The notes under the pieces: generated by a model | What the model was told of the DNA's origin: nothing | Databases searched by the model: none | Seen by the model: only the letters and a program-made list of their open reading frames with translations | Origin: UBA1723 sp045629285 | Lineage (GTDB): Bacteria > Bacteroidota > Bacteroidia > Bacteroidales > Paludibacteraceae | Reading direction: 5' to 3' | Length of the DNA stretch: 8,850 bases | Assembly (NCBI GenBank): GCA_045629285.1 | Contig: JAZQQY010000056.1 | Coordinates: 1 to 8,850, forward strand | Shown: positions 1 through 6,196 of the stretch, piece by piece | How positions within the stretch are numbered: the first letter of the stretch is position 1 | Layout of the letters: the number at the start of each line of letters is the position of its first letter | Translations under genes and position numbers: made by a program

Positions 1-1
1 T

Positions 2-1105
2 GGATTTGGAGCAGATCCAAGACGTGTGGAGATGGCAGGAGGCAAGAAAATCTCTGACATTCAAAAGGATAATATTGGAGCAAGATACAAGGAACTTGGC
101 TTCTCATATTCCGCTCCAGAAAAGGAGAAAGTGGAGAAAGACTCCACTATGGATTCAGAGGCAGAAGAAAAATTAATTTTCTTCTATCATCCAGACCATC
201 TTGGTTCAACATCTTACGTGACCGATGCCGATGGAAACATTGCCCAGCACATCGAATACATTCCTTATGGCGAAGTATTTGTGGAGGAGCGTAATTCCCA
301 ATTCTCAACTAATTTCTTGTTCAATGCCAAAGCACTCGACAACGAGACTGGCTTGTACTACTATGGTGCGAGATATCTGGATCCTACGGGGGCGATGTGG
401 CTAAGTGTGGATCCGATGTTTGAAAAGAACGTAGGTGCGACTCCTTATAACTATTGTCATGGTAATCCGATTGCCAAGAAAGATCCTGATGGAAAAAAGG
501 ATTATAAAGTAAGTGAAGAAGGTTTTATTACTGAGGTTATTGAAAATAATGAAACCAACAGATTTTTCCTTAATGGTCAAGAATTGGAGTTTAACGACCC
601 TAATGGAGTGGATAAGTCTTGGAAAGAGAACGATAATTTAGAGGTTGGAGATAGACTTTTTATGAATTTGCCAAATGCAAAAAATGTTATAAAAAATGTA
701 CCTATTAATGAAGAAATCAAAAATAGTTCAGGACTTTCTCGTTATTGGAAAATTCGAAATGCTTCACATTCATTAAAAGGTTCTGATTTTACATTTGGGT
801 ATATTATAGAATATTTCAAGGAACATAAAAATCCAGATGAAGGTCCTATACCAAGAATTGATGGTGAGTATGATAGTGGAAGAGTAGCATATCAAGAAAA
901 TTATGTGTTCTTTAGATTTTCAGGTGAGACTACATTATATAATGTATATGATTCTGGAAATTTTATGTGGGGCGGATGGTCAAAGGAAGTTCAAATAACC
1001 GATAGTGAAGCAAAATGGGGACCTCAATTAAATGAATTGTTTCAAGATTCAGATGCAGACACCCATGCTATACAGAATGGAAGAACATGGTATGATAAAA
1101 AATGA
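2..1105 (+). CDS. Rhs core 3' fragment with C-terminal toxin (tip 1), 5' cut by window edge
   Basis: The frame is open from base 2 to the TGA at 1103-1105. The first codons (GFGADPRRVE) match the Rhs core of the later units, so the true start lies outside the window and the GTG at 26 is not a real start. Counting from that GTG, residues 54-156 are the Rhs-associated core: HPDHLGS at 55-61, the YYYGARYLDPTG segment near 111-122, YNYCHGNP at 141-148, and DPDG at 153-156, where toxin tips normally join. Residues 157-359 are an AT-rich variable tip. Its end carries YDSGNFMWGGW (308-318) and DSDADTHAIQNGRTWY (341-356). This resembles polymorphic toxin type 44, whose members as I recall them have GNFxxGA and a late DDPxDQxxIxxG stretch; the target is unknown. 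An immunity-like membrane gene follows 25 bases downstream. The Rhs call is firm; the toxin family is tentative. Confidence 0.88.
   Translation, partial: GFGADPRRVEMAGGKKISDIQKDNIGARYKELGFSYSAPEKEKVEKDSTMDSEAEEKLIFFYHPDHLGSTSYVTDADGNIAQHIEYIPYGEVFVEERNSQFSTNFLFNAKALDNETGLYYYGARYLDPTGAMWLSVDPMFEKNVGATPYNYCHGNPIAKKDPDGKKDYKVSEEGFITEVIENNETNRFFLNGQELEFNDPNGVDKSWKENDNLEVGDRLFMNLPNAKNVIKNVPINEEIKNSSGLSRYWKIRNASHSLKGSDFTFGYIIEYFKEHKNPDEGPIPRIDGEYDSGRVAYQENYVFFRFSGETTLYNVYDSGNFMWGGWSKEVQITDSEAKWGPQLNELFQDSDADTHAIQNGRTWYDKK
163..185. repeat. AT-rich palindrome in Rhs core, copy 1
   Basis: Perfect 9-base arms (AGAAGAAAA and TTTTCTTCT) flank a 5-base centre. It encodes the EEKLIFF stretch just before YHPDHLGS. 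The same palindrome recurs at 2174-2196 and 4568-4590. Unit 4 starts its homology right after this point. Confidence 0.6.
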
Positions 1106-1111
1106 ATGGCA

Positions 1112-1130
1112 ATGAAAAAAAAAATGTGGT
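1112..1130 (+). other. Probable true start of immunity gene 1, broken by an A10 tract
   Basis: ATG at 1112 is followed by A10 (1115-1124) and then TGTGG. Read in the ATG frame, the peptide ends after about 40 residues. One A fewer would join it directly to the hydrophobic frame at 1131. The reading frame of the gene thus depends on the tract length. Confidence 0.5.
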
Positions 1131-1379
1131 TTGATATTATTTGCAGTATTTTGGATTATCCCATTTGTGACGAATCATATTTTACACGAAAGATCCAAAA
1201 TATGGATGGATATTGTATTGATATTCTACTTGATTAATATAATTTTAGTTATATATTCAGTTTTTAGAATTTTCTATGTTATAAAAAGAAAAGAAAATTC
1301 ACGATTACTATTTCCATTAGTAGTGATAATAACAAATTTGTTCTTCTTTTTGTATGGATTATATAAGTGTTATCATTAG
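1131..1379 (+). CDS. Small membrane protein, candidate immunity protein for tip 1
   Basis: As read, this is an 82-residue frame opening on TTG and ending in TAG. It is strongly hydrophobic, with probable membrane helices at about residues 1-14, 25-46 and 57-78 separated by basic loops (HERSK, IKRKENSR). No named family is recognised. Its place just after a toxin tip is that of an Rhs immunity gene, and a membrane location suggests the toxin acts in the envelope. The TTG start is doubtful. An ATG at 1112-1114 begins MKKK but is out of frame because of a run of ten A; with nine A the product would begin MKKKCGLILFAVFW, a natural membrane N-terminus of about 88 residues in all. The gene is therefore either frameshifted, expressed by slippage, or misread in the homopolymer. 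Confidence 0.6.
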   Translation: MILFAVFWIIPFVTNHILHERSKIWMDIVLIFYLINIILVIYSVFRIFYVIKRKENSRLLFPLVVIITNLFFFLYGLYKCYH

Positions 1380-1444
1380 TTTTCCATTGAAATGTAACGA
1401 ATAATATTTGTTTAAGCTTCCAATTCAAAACGTGACTTGTCCCT

Positions 1445-1452
1445 TATCTTTG
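1445..1452 (+). promoter_or_regulatory. TATCTTTG box, possible Bacteroidetes -7 element
   Basis: TATCTTTG fits the Bacteroidetes -7 consensus TAnnTTTG and lies 23 bases before an ATG at 1476. No good TTTG -33 box is present at the usual spacing of about 20; the nearest TTTG, at 1407-1410, is too far. Confidence 0.3.
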
Positions 1453-1475
1453 TTGCGAAAATAAAAACAGAAAGT

Positions 1476-1541
1476 ATGGCAAGCAAAAAGAAGATTAAAA
1501 CAAAAATTCCGGCAACGGTAGCCCAATGTCTCCGACATTAG
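1476..1541 (+). CDS. Possible 21-residue basic peptide
   Basis: ATG at 1476 opens a short frame beginning MASKKKIKTKIPATVAQC and ending in TAG within the left arm of the inverted repeat. It is lysine-rich at the start and follows a TATCTTTG box. It may be the broken start of a gene once carried by the repeat element, or chance. No family is recognised, and coding is weakly supported. Confidence 0.18.
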   Translation: MASKKKIKTKIPATVAQCLRH

Positions 1542-1581
1542 CCAACCATTGTCTGGCTTAATAACCGTGTCCACGGTATGG
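1513..1581. repeat. Left arm of imperfect inverted repeat
   Basis: Two blocks are exact reverse complements of the right arm: 1513-1523 with 1825-1835 (11 bases) and 1540-1551 with 1797-1808 (12 bases). Between them is a hairpin AATGTC-TCC-GACATT (1525-1539). Further in is a second hairpin, ACCGTG-TC-CACGGT (1564-1577). The 16-base spacer length is equal in both arms although the stems differ in sequence. It resembles the repetitive palindromes scattered in Bacteroidales genomes. Confidence 0.7.
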
Positions 1582-1591
1582 AAATAATTGC

Positions 1592-1599
1592 TATCTTTG
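1592..1599 (+). promoter_or_regulatory. TATCTTTG box inside the inverted repeat
   Basis: A TATCTTTG match followed by CAAATTC, typical of Bacteroidetes -7 boxes, lies between the arms. No TTTG -33 box is seen at the right distance. It could drive transcription toward unit 2, but this is not supported further. Confidence 0.25.
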
Positions 1600-1680
1600 C
1601 AAATTCATTTCAAAAGAAACGACAAGCGATCTTTAGGTACTATAATTCCCAGAGCTTAGCATCAGGATAGGGGATTTCCC

Positions 1681-1695
1681 AAGGGCTAAGCCCTT
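1681..1695. repeat. Hairpin AAGGGC-TAA-GCCCTT
   Basis: A perfect 6-base stem with a 3-base loop. No T-tract follows, so it is not a typical intrinsic terminator. A related stem (AAGGGC/GTCCTT, one G-T pair) is at 3721-3737, and both are followed by TTGCC and then CACCA. Confidence 0.5.
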
Positions 1696-1708
1696 GCCTC
1701 TCCACCAA

Positions 1709-1731
1709 TGCGCGAGCCGTAGGCGAGCGCA
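1709..1731. repeat. Structured hairpin with GAG/CGA internal loop, copy 1
   Basis: Outer stem TGCGC/GCGCA, internal loop GAG against CGA, inner stem CC/GG, loop GTA. The second copy at 3751-3774 keeps the internal loop and the GTA(A) loop while changing both stems in a paired way. Confidence 0.5.
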
Positions 1732-1765
1732 AAGAAAATGCAAAATACGGAATAGAAGGAATCAC

Positions 1766-1835
1766 CCACCAACCGTGGAACGGTTGTTATACGAGCCAAT
1801 GGTTGGCTTTTCACGGAGTGAAAAGGCTACCGTTG
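1766..1835. repeat. Right arm of imperfect inverted repeat
   Basis: This is the inverted partner of 1513-1581. It holds the hairpins CAACCGT-GGA-ACGGTTG (1770-1786) and TTTTCAC-GGA-GTGAAAA (1808-1824) with the conserved 12- and 11-base blocks around the second. It ends about five bases before Rhs core homology resumes. Confidence 0.7.
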
Positions 1836-1853
1836 GGGACAAGCGAGAGCGAG

Positions 1854-3167
1854 ATGGTGCATGTGAACGGCAAAAAAGTCGGTGAAAACGCCAATATCAG
1901 CAAATTCACAGCATACGTCAGTCCTTATTTCGTGGTGTCGAACGGCGGAGCCTACACCAAGCACATCTATGCTGCAAGCCAGCGAATCGCATCAAAATTA
2001 GGCAATATCGATGGATTTGGAGCAGATCCAAGAAGAGTGGAGCAGGCAGGAGGAAAGAAAATCTCAGATTTCCAGGAGGATAAAATTGGAGCAAGATTCG
2101 AGGAATTGGGCTTCGAATATTCAGCTTCAGAGAAACCGAAGGCTGAGAAAGATTCCACTATGGATTCTGAGTCAGAAGAAAAATTAATTTTCTTCTACCA
2201 TCCAGACCATCTTGGCTCAACTTCTTACGTGACAGATGCCGATGGCAACATCGCCCAGCATGTGGAGTATATCCCATACGGTGAAATCTTCGTGGAGGAG
2301 CGTAATTCCCAATTCTCTACTAATTTCTTGTTCAACGCCAAAGAACTCGACAACGAGACAGGTTTGTACTACTACGGTGCAAGATATCTGGATCCTACGG
2401 GAGCAATGTGGCTTTCTGTAGACCCTCTATTCGAGAAGTATGCTGGAATGAGTCCGTACAATTATTGTGCAGGAAATCCGGTGAAAATGGTGGATCCGGA
2501 TGGAAGTGAATTTATGGATATTTTCAAAGGAGCTGTTGCAGCAATTAATGATAACATTATGCTTGGTGTCGGTAACTATAGAGGTAGAATGGGACAACAA
2601 GCAGTAGATGCATCTGATTATAATCTCGGATTAACCATAGGAGACTGTTTGTCTGTGTTGATAGGATCGGGAGAAATTGGAACTGGTACTGGAATGATGG
2701 CTCAAGGATCTGCCGTGGTAGCTGTAAGTGTTTCTGGTGGAGTTACTGCTCCCGTAGCAGTTGCTGGAGCAGGGGAAGTAGTAGCAGGAGCAGCACTTAC
2801 AGAACATGGCTATTTTATGGCTGCACAAGGATTGTCTAACATTGCTAACAAGAAGGGGCATCTGCCGGAATCGTCAAGTACTGTATCAGGATCGAAATCA
2901 TCGTCTTCTGAATCAATCCCAAGTAAAACTTTATGGAAAAATGAGAAGTTTCATATGGATATGGAAAAACCTAAAGGCAGACAAGGACAAATACATATAC
3001 AGGATCATAAAAAAAATAAATGGTTATATAGAGAAGGCGACCTTTTTTCTAAGAATCCTAAAACTGGAAAATATGATGTGCCAGCTCCGAGAGAAGTTAA
3101 GAAATTATTGGATAACCCACAAGTACAAAAAGCACTTGAAAAGGGATTTAAATACTTAGAAGAATGA
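1854..3167 (+). CDS. Rhs core 3' fragment with C-terminal toxin (tip 2)
   Basis: Core homology begins at about 1840. The first ATG in frame is 1854 (MVHVNGKKVGEN); the frame is open back to a TTG at 1803, but those codons lie in the palindromic repeat. No signal peptide or ribosome site is seen, so this is probably a silent tip cassette. Numbered from the TTG, HPDHLGS is at 133-139 and the junction DPDG at 231-234. Then comes a Gly/Ala/Val-rich hydrophobic pre-toxin region (about 280-345), a Ser-rich linker (357-374), and a toxin of about 78 residues with HMDMEKPKGRQGQIHIQ (384-400) and a helical end, NPQVQKALEKGFKYLEE. This end module occurs in many polymorphic toxins, but I cannot assign a family number or activity with confidence. 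Its TGA overlaps the ATG of the next gene by four bases. Confidence 0.87.
   Translation: MVHVNGKKVGENANISKFTAYVSPYFVVSNGGAYTKHIYAASQRIASKLGNIDGFGADPRRVEQAGGKKISDFQEDKIGARFEELGFEYSASEKPKAEKDSTMDSESEEKLIFFYHPDHLGSTSYVTDADGNIAQHVEYIPYGEIFVEERNSQFSTNFLFNAKELDNETGLYYYGARYLDPTGAMWLSVDPLFEKYAGMSPYNYCAGNPVKMVDPDGSEFMDIFKGAVAAINDNIMLGVGNYRGRMGQQAVDASDYNLGLTIGDCLSVLIGSGEIGTGTGMMAQGSAVVAVSVSGGVTAPVAVAGAGEVVAGAALTEHGYFMAAQGLSNIANKKGHLPESSSTVSGSKSSSSESIPSKTLWKNEKFHMDMEKPKGRQGQIHIQDHKKNKWLYREGDLFSKNPKTGKYDVPAPREVKKLLDNPQVQKALEKGFKYLEE
2174..2196. repeat. AT-rich palindrome in Rhs core, copy 2
   Basis: Identical to 163-185 (9-base arms, 5-base centre), at the same codons before YHPDHLGS. Confidence 0.6.
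2199..2335 (+). repeat. 137-base segment identical to 4593-4729
   Basis: By eye, the two stretches of Rhs core, 2394 bases apart, match base for base, with silent differences resuming on both sides. This suggests recent exchange between units 2 and 3. Confidence 0.75.
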
Positions 3168-3658
3168 TTATGGTTGGATATAAATGTAATAAACAGATGT
3201 TTTTATTGGCAAAAAAATATAATTTGTCATTTGAAAATGATTACAATACTGTTTGTTTGCCGAAAGCCTTGAGATACACTTTAAGTGAAGGAATTCAAGA
3301 GCAAATGGATGACGTAAGTGTTTTTTATATGTTAAATTCATCTGCATTTTGTAATCATGTATATCCTAATGTATTTGAAAATTTTTATGAAGATTTGACT
3401 GGTAATGAATATTCAAATAACAAGATTGTCTTTGAAACGGGAAAATATATAGGATATGCTCTAAAAAAAGGAATCTCATTTTGTCATAAATTGATAAATA
3501 TTTTGCCAAAATCTAAAGATTTTTGTGTTATAATGAGTGTAGATGAAGATTATGTTACTATTTCTTTTCATTTAGTTAGAGATGGAGAAACATGGTTGGG
3601 AGATGATTTAGAAGAATATAGGCAGGACGCTATTCTTGTCATGAATGTAAAAAAATGA
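3164..3658 (+). CDS. Candidate cytosolic immunity protein for tip 2
   Basis: A 164-residue protein whose ATG overlaps the toxin stop as ATGA, a layout that implies translational coupling; a second in-frame ATG is at 3170. There is no signal peptide or membrane helix. It is acidic and rather aromatic, and its C-terminus reads EDYVTISFHLVRDGETWLGD, then DLEEYRQDAILVM, an ending (strand, WLxDDLxxY, xAxLVx) I associate with immunity-type proteins, though no named family is assigned. Codon use is AT-rich like the tip. Position and coupling make immunity to tip 2 the best reading, with the protein acting in the cytosol by binding the toxin. This is inferred from context only. Confidence 0.78.
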   Translation: MIMVGYKCNKQMFLLAKKYNLSFENDYNTVCLPKALRYTLSEGIQEQMDDVSVFYMLNSSAFCNHVYPNVFENFYEDLTGNEYSNNKIVFETGKYIGYALKKGISFCHKLINILPKSKDFCVIMSVDEDYVTISFHLVRDGETWLGDDLEEYRQDAILVMNVKK

Positions 3659-3720
3659 TATGGTATCTCCTGGTATATGATTGAAAATCATTAGAGTTAG
3701 AGAATATGTTAGGCATTGCA

Positions 3721-3774
3721 AAGGGCGGAACGTCCTTGCCCACACCACTTCCGCGAGTGCGTAAGCACGAGCGG
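3721..3774. repeat. Double hairpin at cassette junction, related to 1681-1731
   Basis: The first hairpin is AAGGGC-GGAAC-GTCCTT (3721-3737). The second is CCGC-GAG-TGC-GTAA-GCA-CGA-GCGG (3751-3774). Order, spacing and loops match 1681-1731, while stem bases differ in pairs. It lies just before Rhs core homology resumes at about 3787-3795. Confidence 0.55.
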
Positions 3775-3786
3775 ATCCATCATCAT

Positions 3787-3990
3787 ATCAATACGTACGA
3801 CGATTGGTACAGATTGAAGACAGCCAATGGAGTGTTTGAGTCTGCGGATAAAGCCAAAAGAGCTGAATACAGTTTGACGATGGGTTACGACAACCTCTAC
3901 AACATCACATCGAAGAAGATGACGATGAGTCAGACGAACCTTCAGTTCGACGGCACATTGTCGGCAGGACATGAGTTCAGCTACAACTAC
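3787..3990 (+). pseudogene. Rhs YD-repeat core fragment, frameshifted by a 40-base deletion
   Basis: The frame contains YDDWYRLKTANG, YSLTMGYDNLYNITSKK and TNLQFDGTLSAGHEFSYNY, matching the intact copy at 8350-8546. After 3990 the sequence jumps to AGCAGTATAATG, missing the 40 bases found at 8547-8586 (residues GDENPMQLASVET and part of K). The loss shifts the frame, so this piece cannot be read into the tip that follows. It is open upstream to an ATG at 3706, but those codons lie in the palindromic junction. Confidence 0.8.
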
Positions 3991-4013
3991 AGCAGTATAA
4001 TGTCGACGGAAAG

Positions 4014-5663
4014 TTGGCTGACGACAAAGTCGACTCCGAATTGCAGAAGAACCAACGCACTCAGAACTACGAGTTTGACGCCAACGGAAACATGACATCA
4101 GTGTCGGTTGACACCGTCGCACCGATCAAATCCTTCCTATGGGATGAAGAGAACCGCCTACTTGCTGTTAATAACAACGGAAGTGTGTCATGCTACTTCT
4201 ACGATGCCGCAGGAGAAAGATCAGTGAAGATCTCAAGCGAGAGCGAGATGGTTCATGTCAACGGCAAAAAAGTCGGTGAAAACGGCAGTTCTTGCAAATT
4301 CACAGCATACGTCAGCCCATACTTCATAGTGTCGAATGGCGGAGCCTACACAAAGCATATCTATGCGGCAAGTCAGCGAATCGCTTCTAAATTAGGCAAT
4401 GAAGATGGATTCGGTGCTGATCCAAGACGTATGGAGATGGCAGGAGGAAAGAAGATTTCTGATTTCCAGAAAGGCAATGTAGGCGAGAGATTCAAGGCTC
4501 TTGGTTATGAGTATTCTGCTCCAGAAAAAGAAAAAGTGGAGAAAGATTCCACAATGGATTCCGAGTCAGAAGAAAAATTAATTTTCTTCTATCATCCAGA
4601 CCATCTTGGCTCAACTTCTTACGTGACAGATGCCGATGGCAACATCGCCCAGCATGTGGAGTATATCCCATACGGTGAAATCTTCGTGGAGGAGCGTAAT
4701 TCCCAATTCTCTACTAATTTCTTGTTCAATGCCAAAGAATTAGATAATGAGACAGGTTTGTACTACTATGGTGCGAGATACTTGGATCCTACGGGAGCAA
4801 TGTGGTTGAGTGTGGATCCGATGTGGGAGAAGTATGTTGGGGCATCTCCATATAACTATTGTCATGGTAATCCTATTATGATGGTGGACCCGGATGGAAG
4901 AGAAGATATTGTAGTTTGTGGTAGTCAATATGATGAGAGCTCAGGAAATAAACTGATGTTTGTTAATGAAGGAATTCGTGCTATAAGAGAAATGTCCAAA
5001 AACAATCCAAATGAAAACAGAACAATGTTGCTATTTAAAGAGGGATATACTGATAATCAAATAAATGAAATTCAAAACTCAGTAAATCAATTCGGAGGAA
5101 ATCTAAAACTGATTGATTCAGCTTCGGAATTGATTGATTATGTTAATAACAAAAATGGAGATCGAGCAACAGACAAAATAAACAATATGGAAATTTATTC
5201 TCATGGTTTACCCGGGTCAATTGAATTTGGTTACAGTACCTATTGTAAAAATTCTTATGCATTAAATAGCGATAATATAAATGATTTAAAAAGAGAGTCG
5301 TTCAAGGGGTTAGCTTCTAATATTAGATCATTTGCATGTCGTACAGCTTTGGGAAATGAATCAACAGCATTTTGCTTATCTCCTGATGTAAATAAAAGTT
5401 TTGCACAAAAAATAGCAACAGCTACTGGTGCAAATGTTTACGCTTTTGCAAGAAGAACAAATTATGCTGGACATATAGGTTCAACTTTAGATAGACATAC
5501 TTTTCTTTCTTATTTAATGCCAATTGGTGTTGATCCAGTTCCAATTCCCAAAATTAAGAAAGTAGATGGTGCAGCATTTGCACCGTTTGGCTCAAATCGT
5601 GGTGTTGTAGCTGGAGATACTCCAGTAGGTTTATCTATTTTCCCGTATCATTTAAAACCATAG
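4014..5663 (+). CDS. Rhs core fragment with cysteine-hydrolase-like C-terminal toxin (tip 3)
   Basis: This frame is open from 3975; TTG 4014, ATG 4092 or ATG 4251 could serve as starts, but none has a convincing ribosome site. From TTG, residues 1-300 are Rhs core: FDANGNMTSVS (21-31), DAAGERSVKIS (64-74), HPDHLGS (194-200) and junction DPDG (292-295). The tip, 296-549, has NMEIYSHGLPGS (391-402, His397) and IRSFACRTALG (437-447, Cys442), then KSFAQKIATATGANVYAF. A hydrophobic strand ending in SHG and a second ending in ACRT are the two catalytic motifs of clan-CD cysteine peptidases such as caspases and CHAT proteins, so a protease-like toxin is plausible but unproven; a DUF4347-like domain is an alternative. 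The upstream core is cut off by a frameshift. A lipoprotein gene starts four bases after the stop. Confidence 0.87.
   Translation: MADDKVDSELQKNQRTQNYEFDANGNMTSVSVDTVAPIKSFLWDEENRLLAVNNNGSVSCYFYDAAGERSVKISSESEMVHVNGKKVGENGSSCKFTAYVSPYFIVSNGGAYTKHIYAASQRIASKLGNEDGFGADPRRMEMAGGKKISDFQKGNVGERFKALGYEYSAPEKEKVEKDSTMDSESEEKLIFFYHPDHLGSTSYVTDADGNIAQHVEYIPYGEIFVEERNSQFSTNFLFNAKELDNETGLYYYGARYLDPTGAMWLSVDPMWEKYVGASPYNYCHGNPIMMVDPDGREDIVVCGSQYDESSGNKLMFVNEGIRAIREMSKNNPNENRTMLLFKEGYTDNQINEIQNSVNQFGGNLKLIDSASELIDYVNNKNGDRATDKINNMEIYSHGLPGSIEFGYSTYCKNSYALNSDNINDLKRESFKGLASNIRSFACRTALGNESTAFCLSPDVNKSFAQKIATATGANVYAFARRTNYAGHIGSTLDRHTFLSYLMPIGVDPVPIPKIKKVDGAAFAPFGSNRGVVAGDTPVGLSIFPYHLKP
4568..4590. repeat. 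AT-rich palindrome in Rhs core, copy 3
   Basis: Identical to 163-185 and 2174-2196. It lies two bases before the 137-base segment shared with unit 2. Confidence 0.6.
4593..4729 (+). repeat. 137-base segment identical to 2199-2335
   Basis: Second copy of the identical core block. Silent differences start again at the codon after LFN. Confidence 0.75.
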
Positions 5664-5667
5664 GCGT

Positions 5668-6162
5668 ATGAGATTGATTCTTTTCCCCATTCTAATGATT
5701 TTATGTTCTTGTTCAAATCAAGGTACAGTTTCCGAATGGGATTATTCCATTGCGTCTGAATTTATTGAAAACATTAATGATTCATACAAAGAAAAAATAA
5801 CGGAATGTGTTGACGAAAATCAACATCAGATAACTATGAGCTTTATTTCTAAAGGATTTTCTTTAGACTCTTTTGAAATAATTCTTGTGACAAATCATCA
5901 GGTGTTATACAGAGGATATGAGTCAAAATTTGTAAAGTCGGATACTGTATTGTCATGTAAGGATAGTTTTCTTTCAGATTTAGAACAGTTGACAGTTTTC
6001 CTTTTTGATCATAAAAATAAAAAAGCTTATCATTTTCAAGAAAAGGAAGTGTATGTCTCAAGTGAGCTTTCGGATATTTTAATTTATTTAAATTCAAATG
6101 GCTCATGTGCTGTAAAGCATAACAATTTGATAAGAAAAATATTCCTTTACTGTGATTTTTAA
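5668..6162 (+). CDS. Lipoprotein, candidate immunity protein for tip 3
   Basis: A 164-residue protein beginning four bases after the tip 3 stop. The N-terminus MRLILFPILMILCSCSNQG is a classic lipoprotein signal peptide: a short hydrophobic core, then LCS-C with Cys15 as the likely lipidated residue, followed by SNQG. It has no acidic run of the surface-export kind after the cysteine, so an inner-face, periplasmic lipoprotein is likely. The mature part is soluble, with predicted strands (HQITMSFISKGF, FEIILVTNHQVLYRG) and no family I recognise. Context makes it the immunity partner of tip 3, and a periplasmic lipid anchor would place its neutralising role outside the cytosol. Base composition is AT-rich like the tip. 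Confidence 0.78.
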   Translation: MRLILFPILMILCSCSNQGTVSEWDYSIASEFIENINDSYKEKITECVDENQHQITMSFISKGFSLDSFEIILVTNHQVLYRGYESKFVKSDTVLSCKDSFLSDLEQLTVFLFDHKNKKAYHFQEKEVYVSSELSDILIYLNSNGSCAVKHNNLIRKIFLYCDF

Positions 6163-6196
6163 AACTGCCCCTCAATAAAATCGATAACTATCTTTA

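Larger units (their letters stand above)
1380..1853. other. Cassette junction without a clear gene
   Basis: This stretch separates immunity gene 1 from the unit 2 core. It holds two promoter-like TATCTTTG boxes, a 21-codon frame, a large imperfect inverted repeat and several hairpins, each listed separately. Rhs core homology resumes sharply at about 1840 (CAAGCGAGAGCGAGATGG, also at 4234 and 8830). A 63-codon frame at 1694-1885 runs through the repeats and looks spurious. Confidence 0.6.

Noticed and set aside
1513..1835. Complete insertion sequence bounded by the inverted repeat
   Set aside because: The interior of about 185 bases has no transposase and no target duplication was seen; it is better described as a palindromic repeat element.
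1694..1885. 63-codon + strand frame across the inverted-repeat right arm
   Set aside because: It reads through hairpins and overlaps the Rhs core in another frame; basic, repetitive composition without a family.
3677..3691. ATGATT-GAA-AATCAT hairpin after immunity gene 2 as a terminator
   Set aside because: The stem is short and AT-rich and no T-tract follows.
3706..4095. 129-codon + strand frame as an independent gene
   Set aside because: Its start lies in the palindromic junction, its middle is Rhs core, and its end after 3990 is out-of-frame Rhs sequence caused by the 40-base deletion.
3709..4122. 137-codon minus-strand frame, and similar ones at 2631-2861, 5849-6175 and 8415-8660
   Set aside because: All lie opposite well-supported + strand coding sequence, with unnatural Cys/His/Arg-rich or Ser-rich composition.
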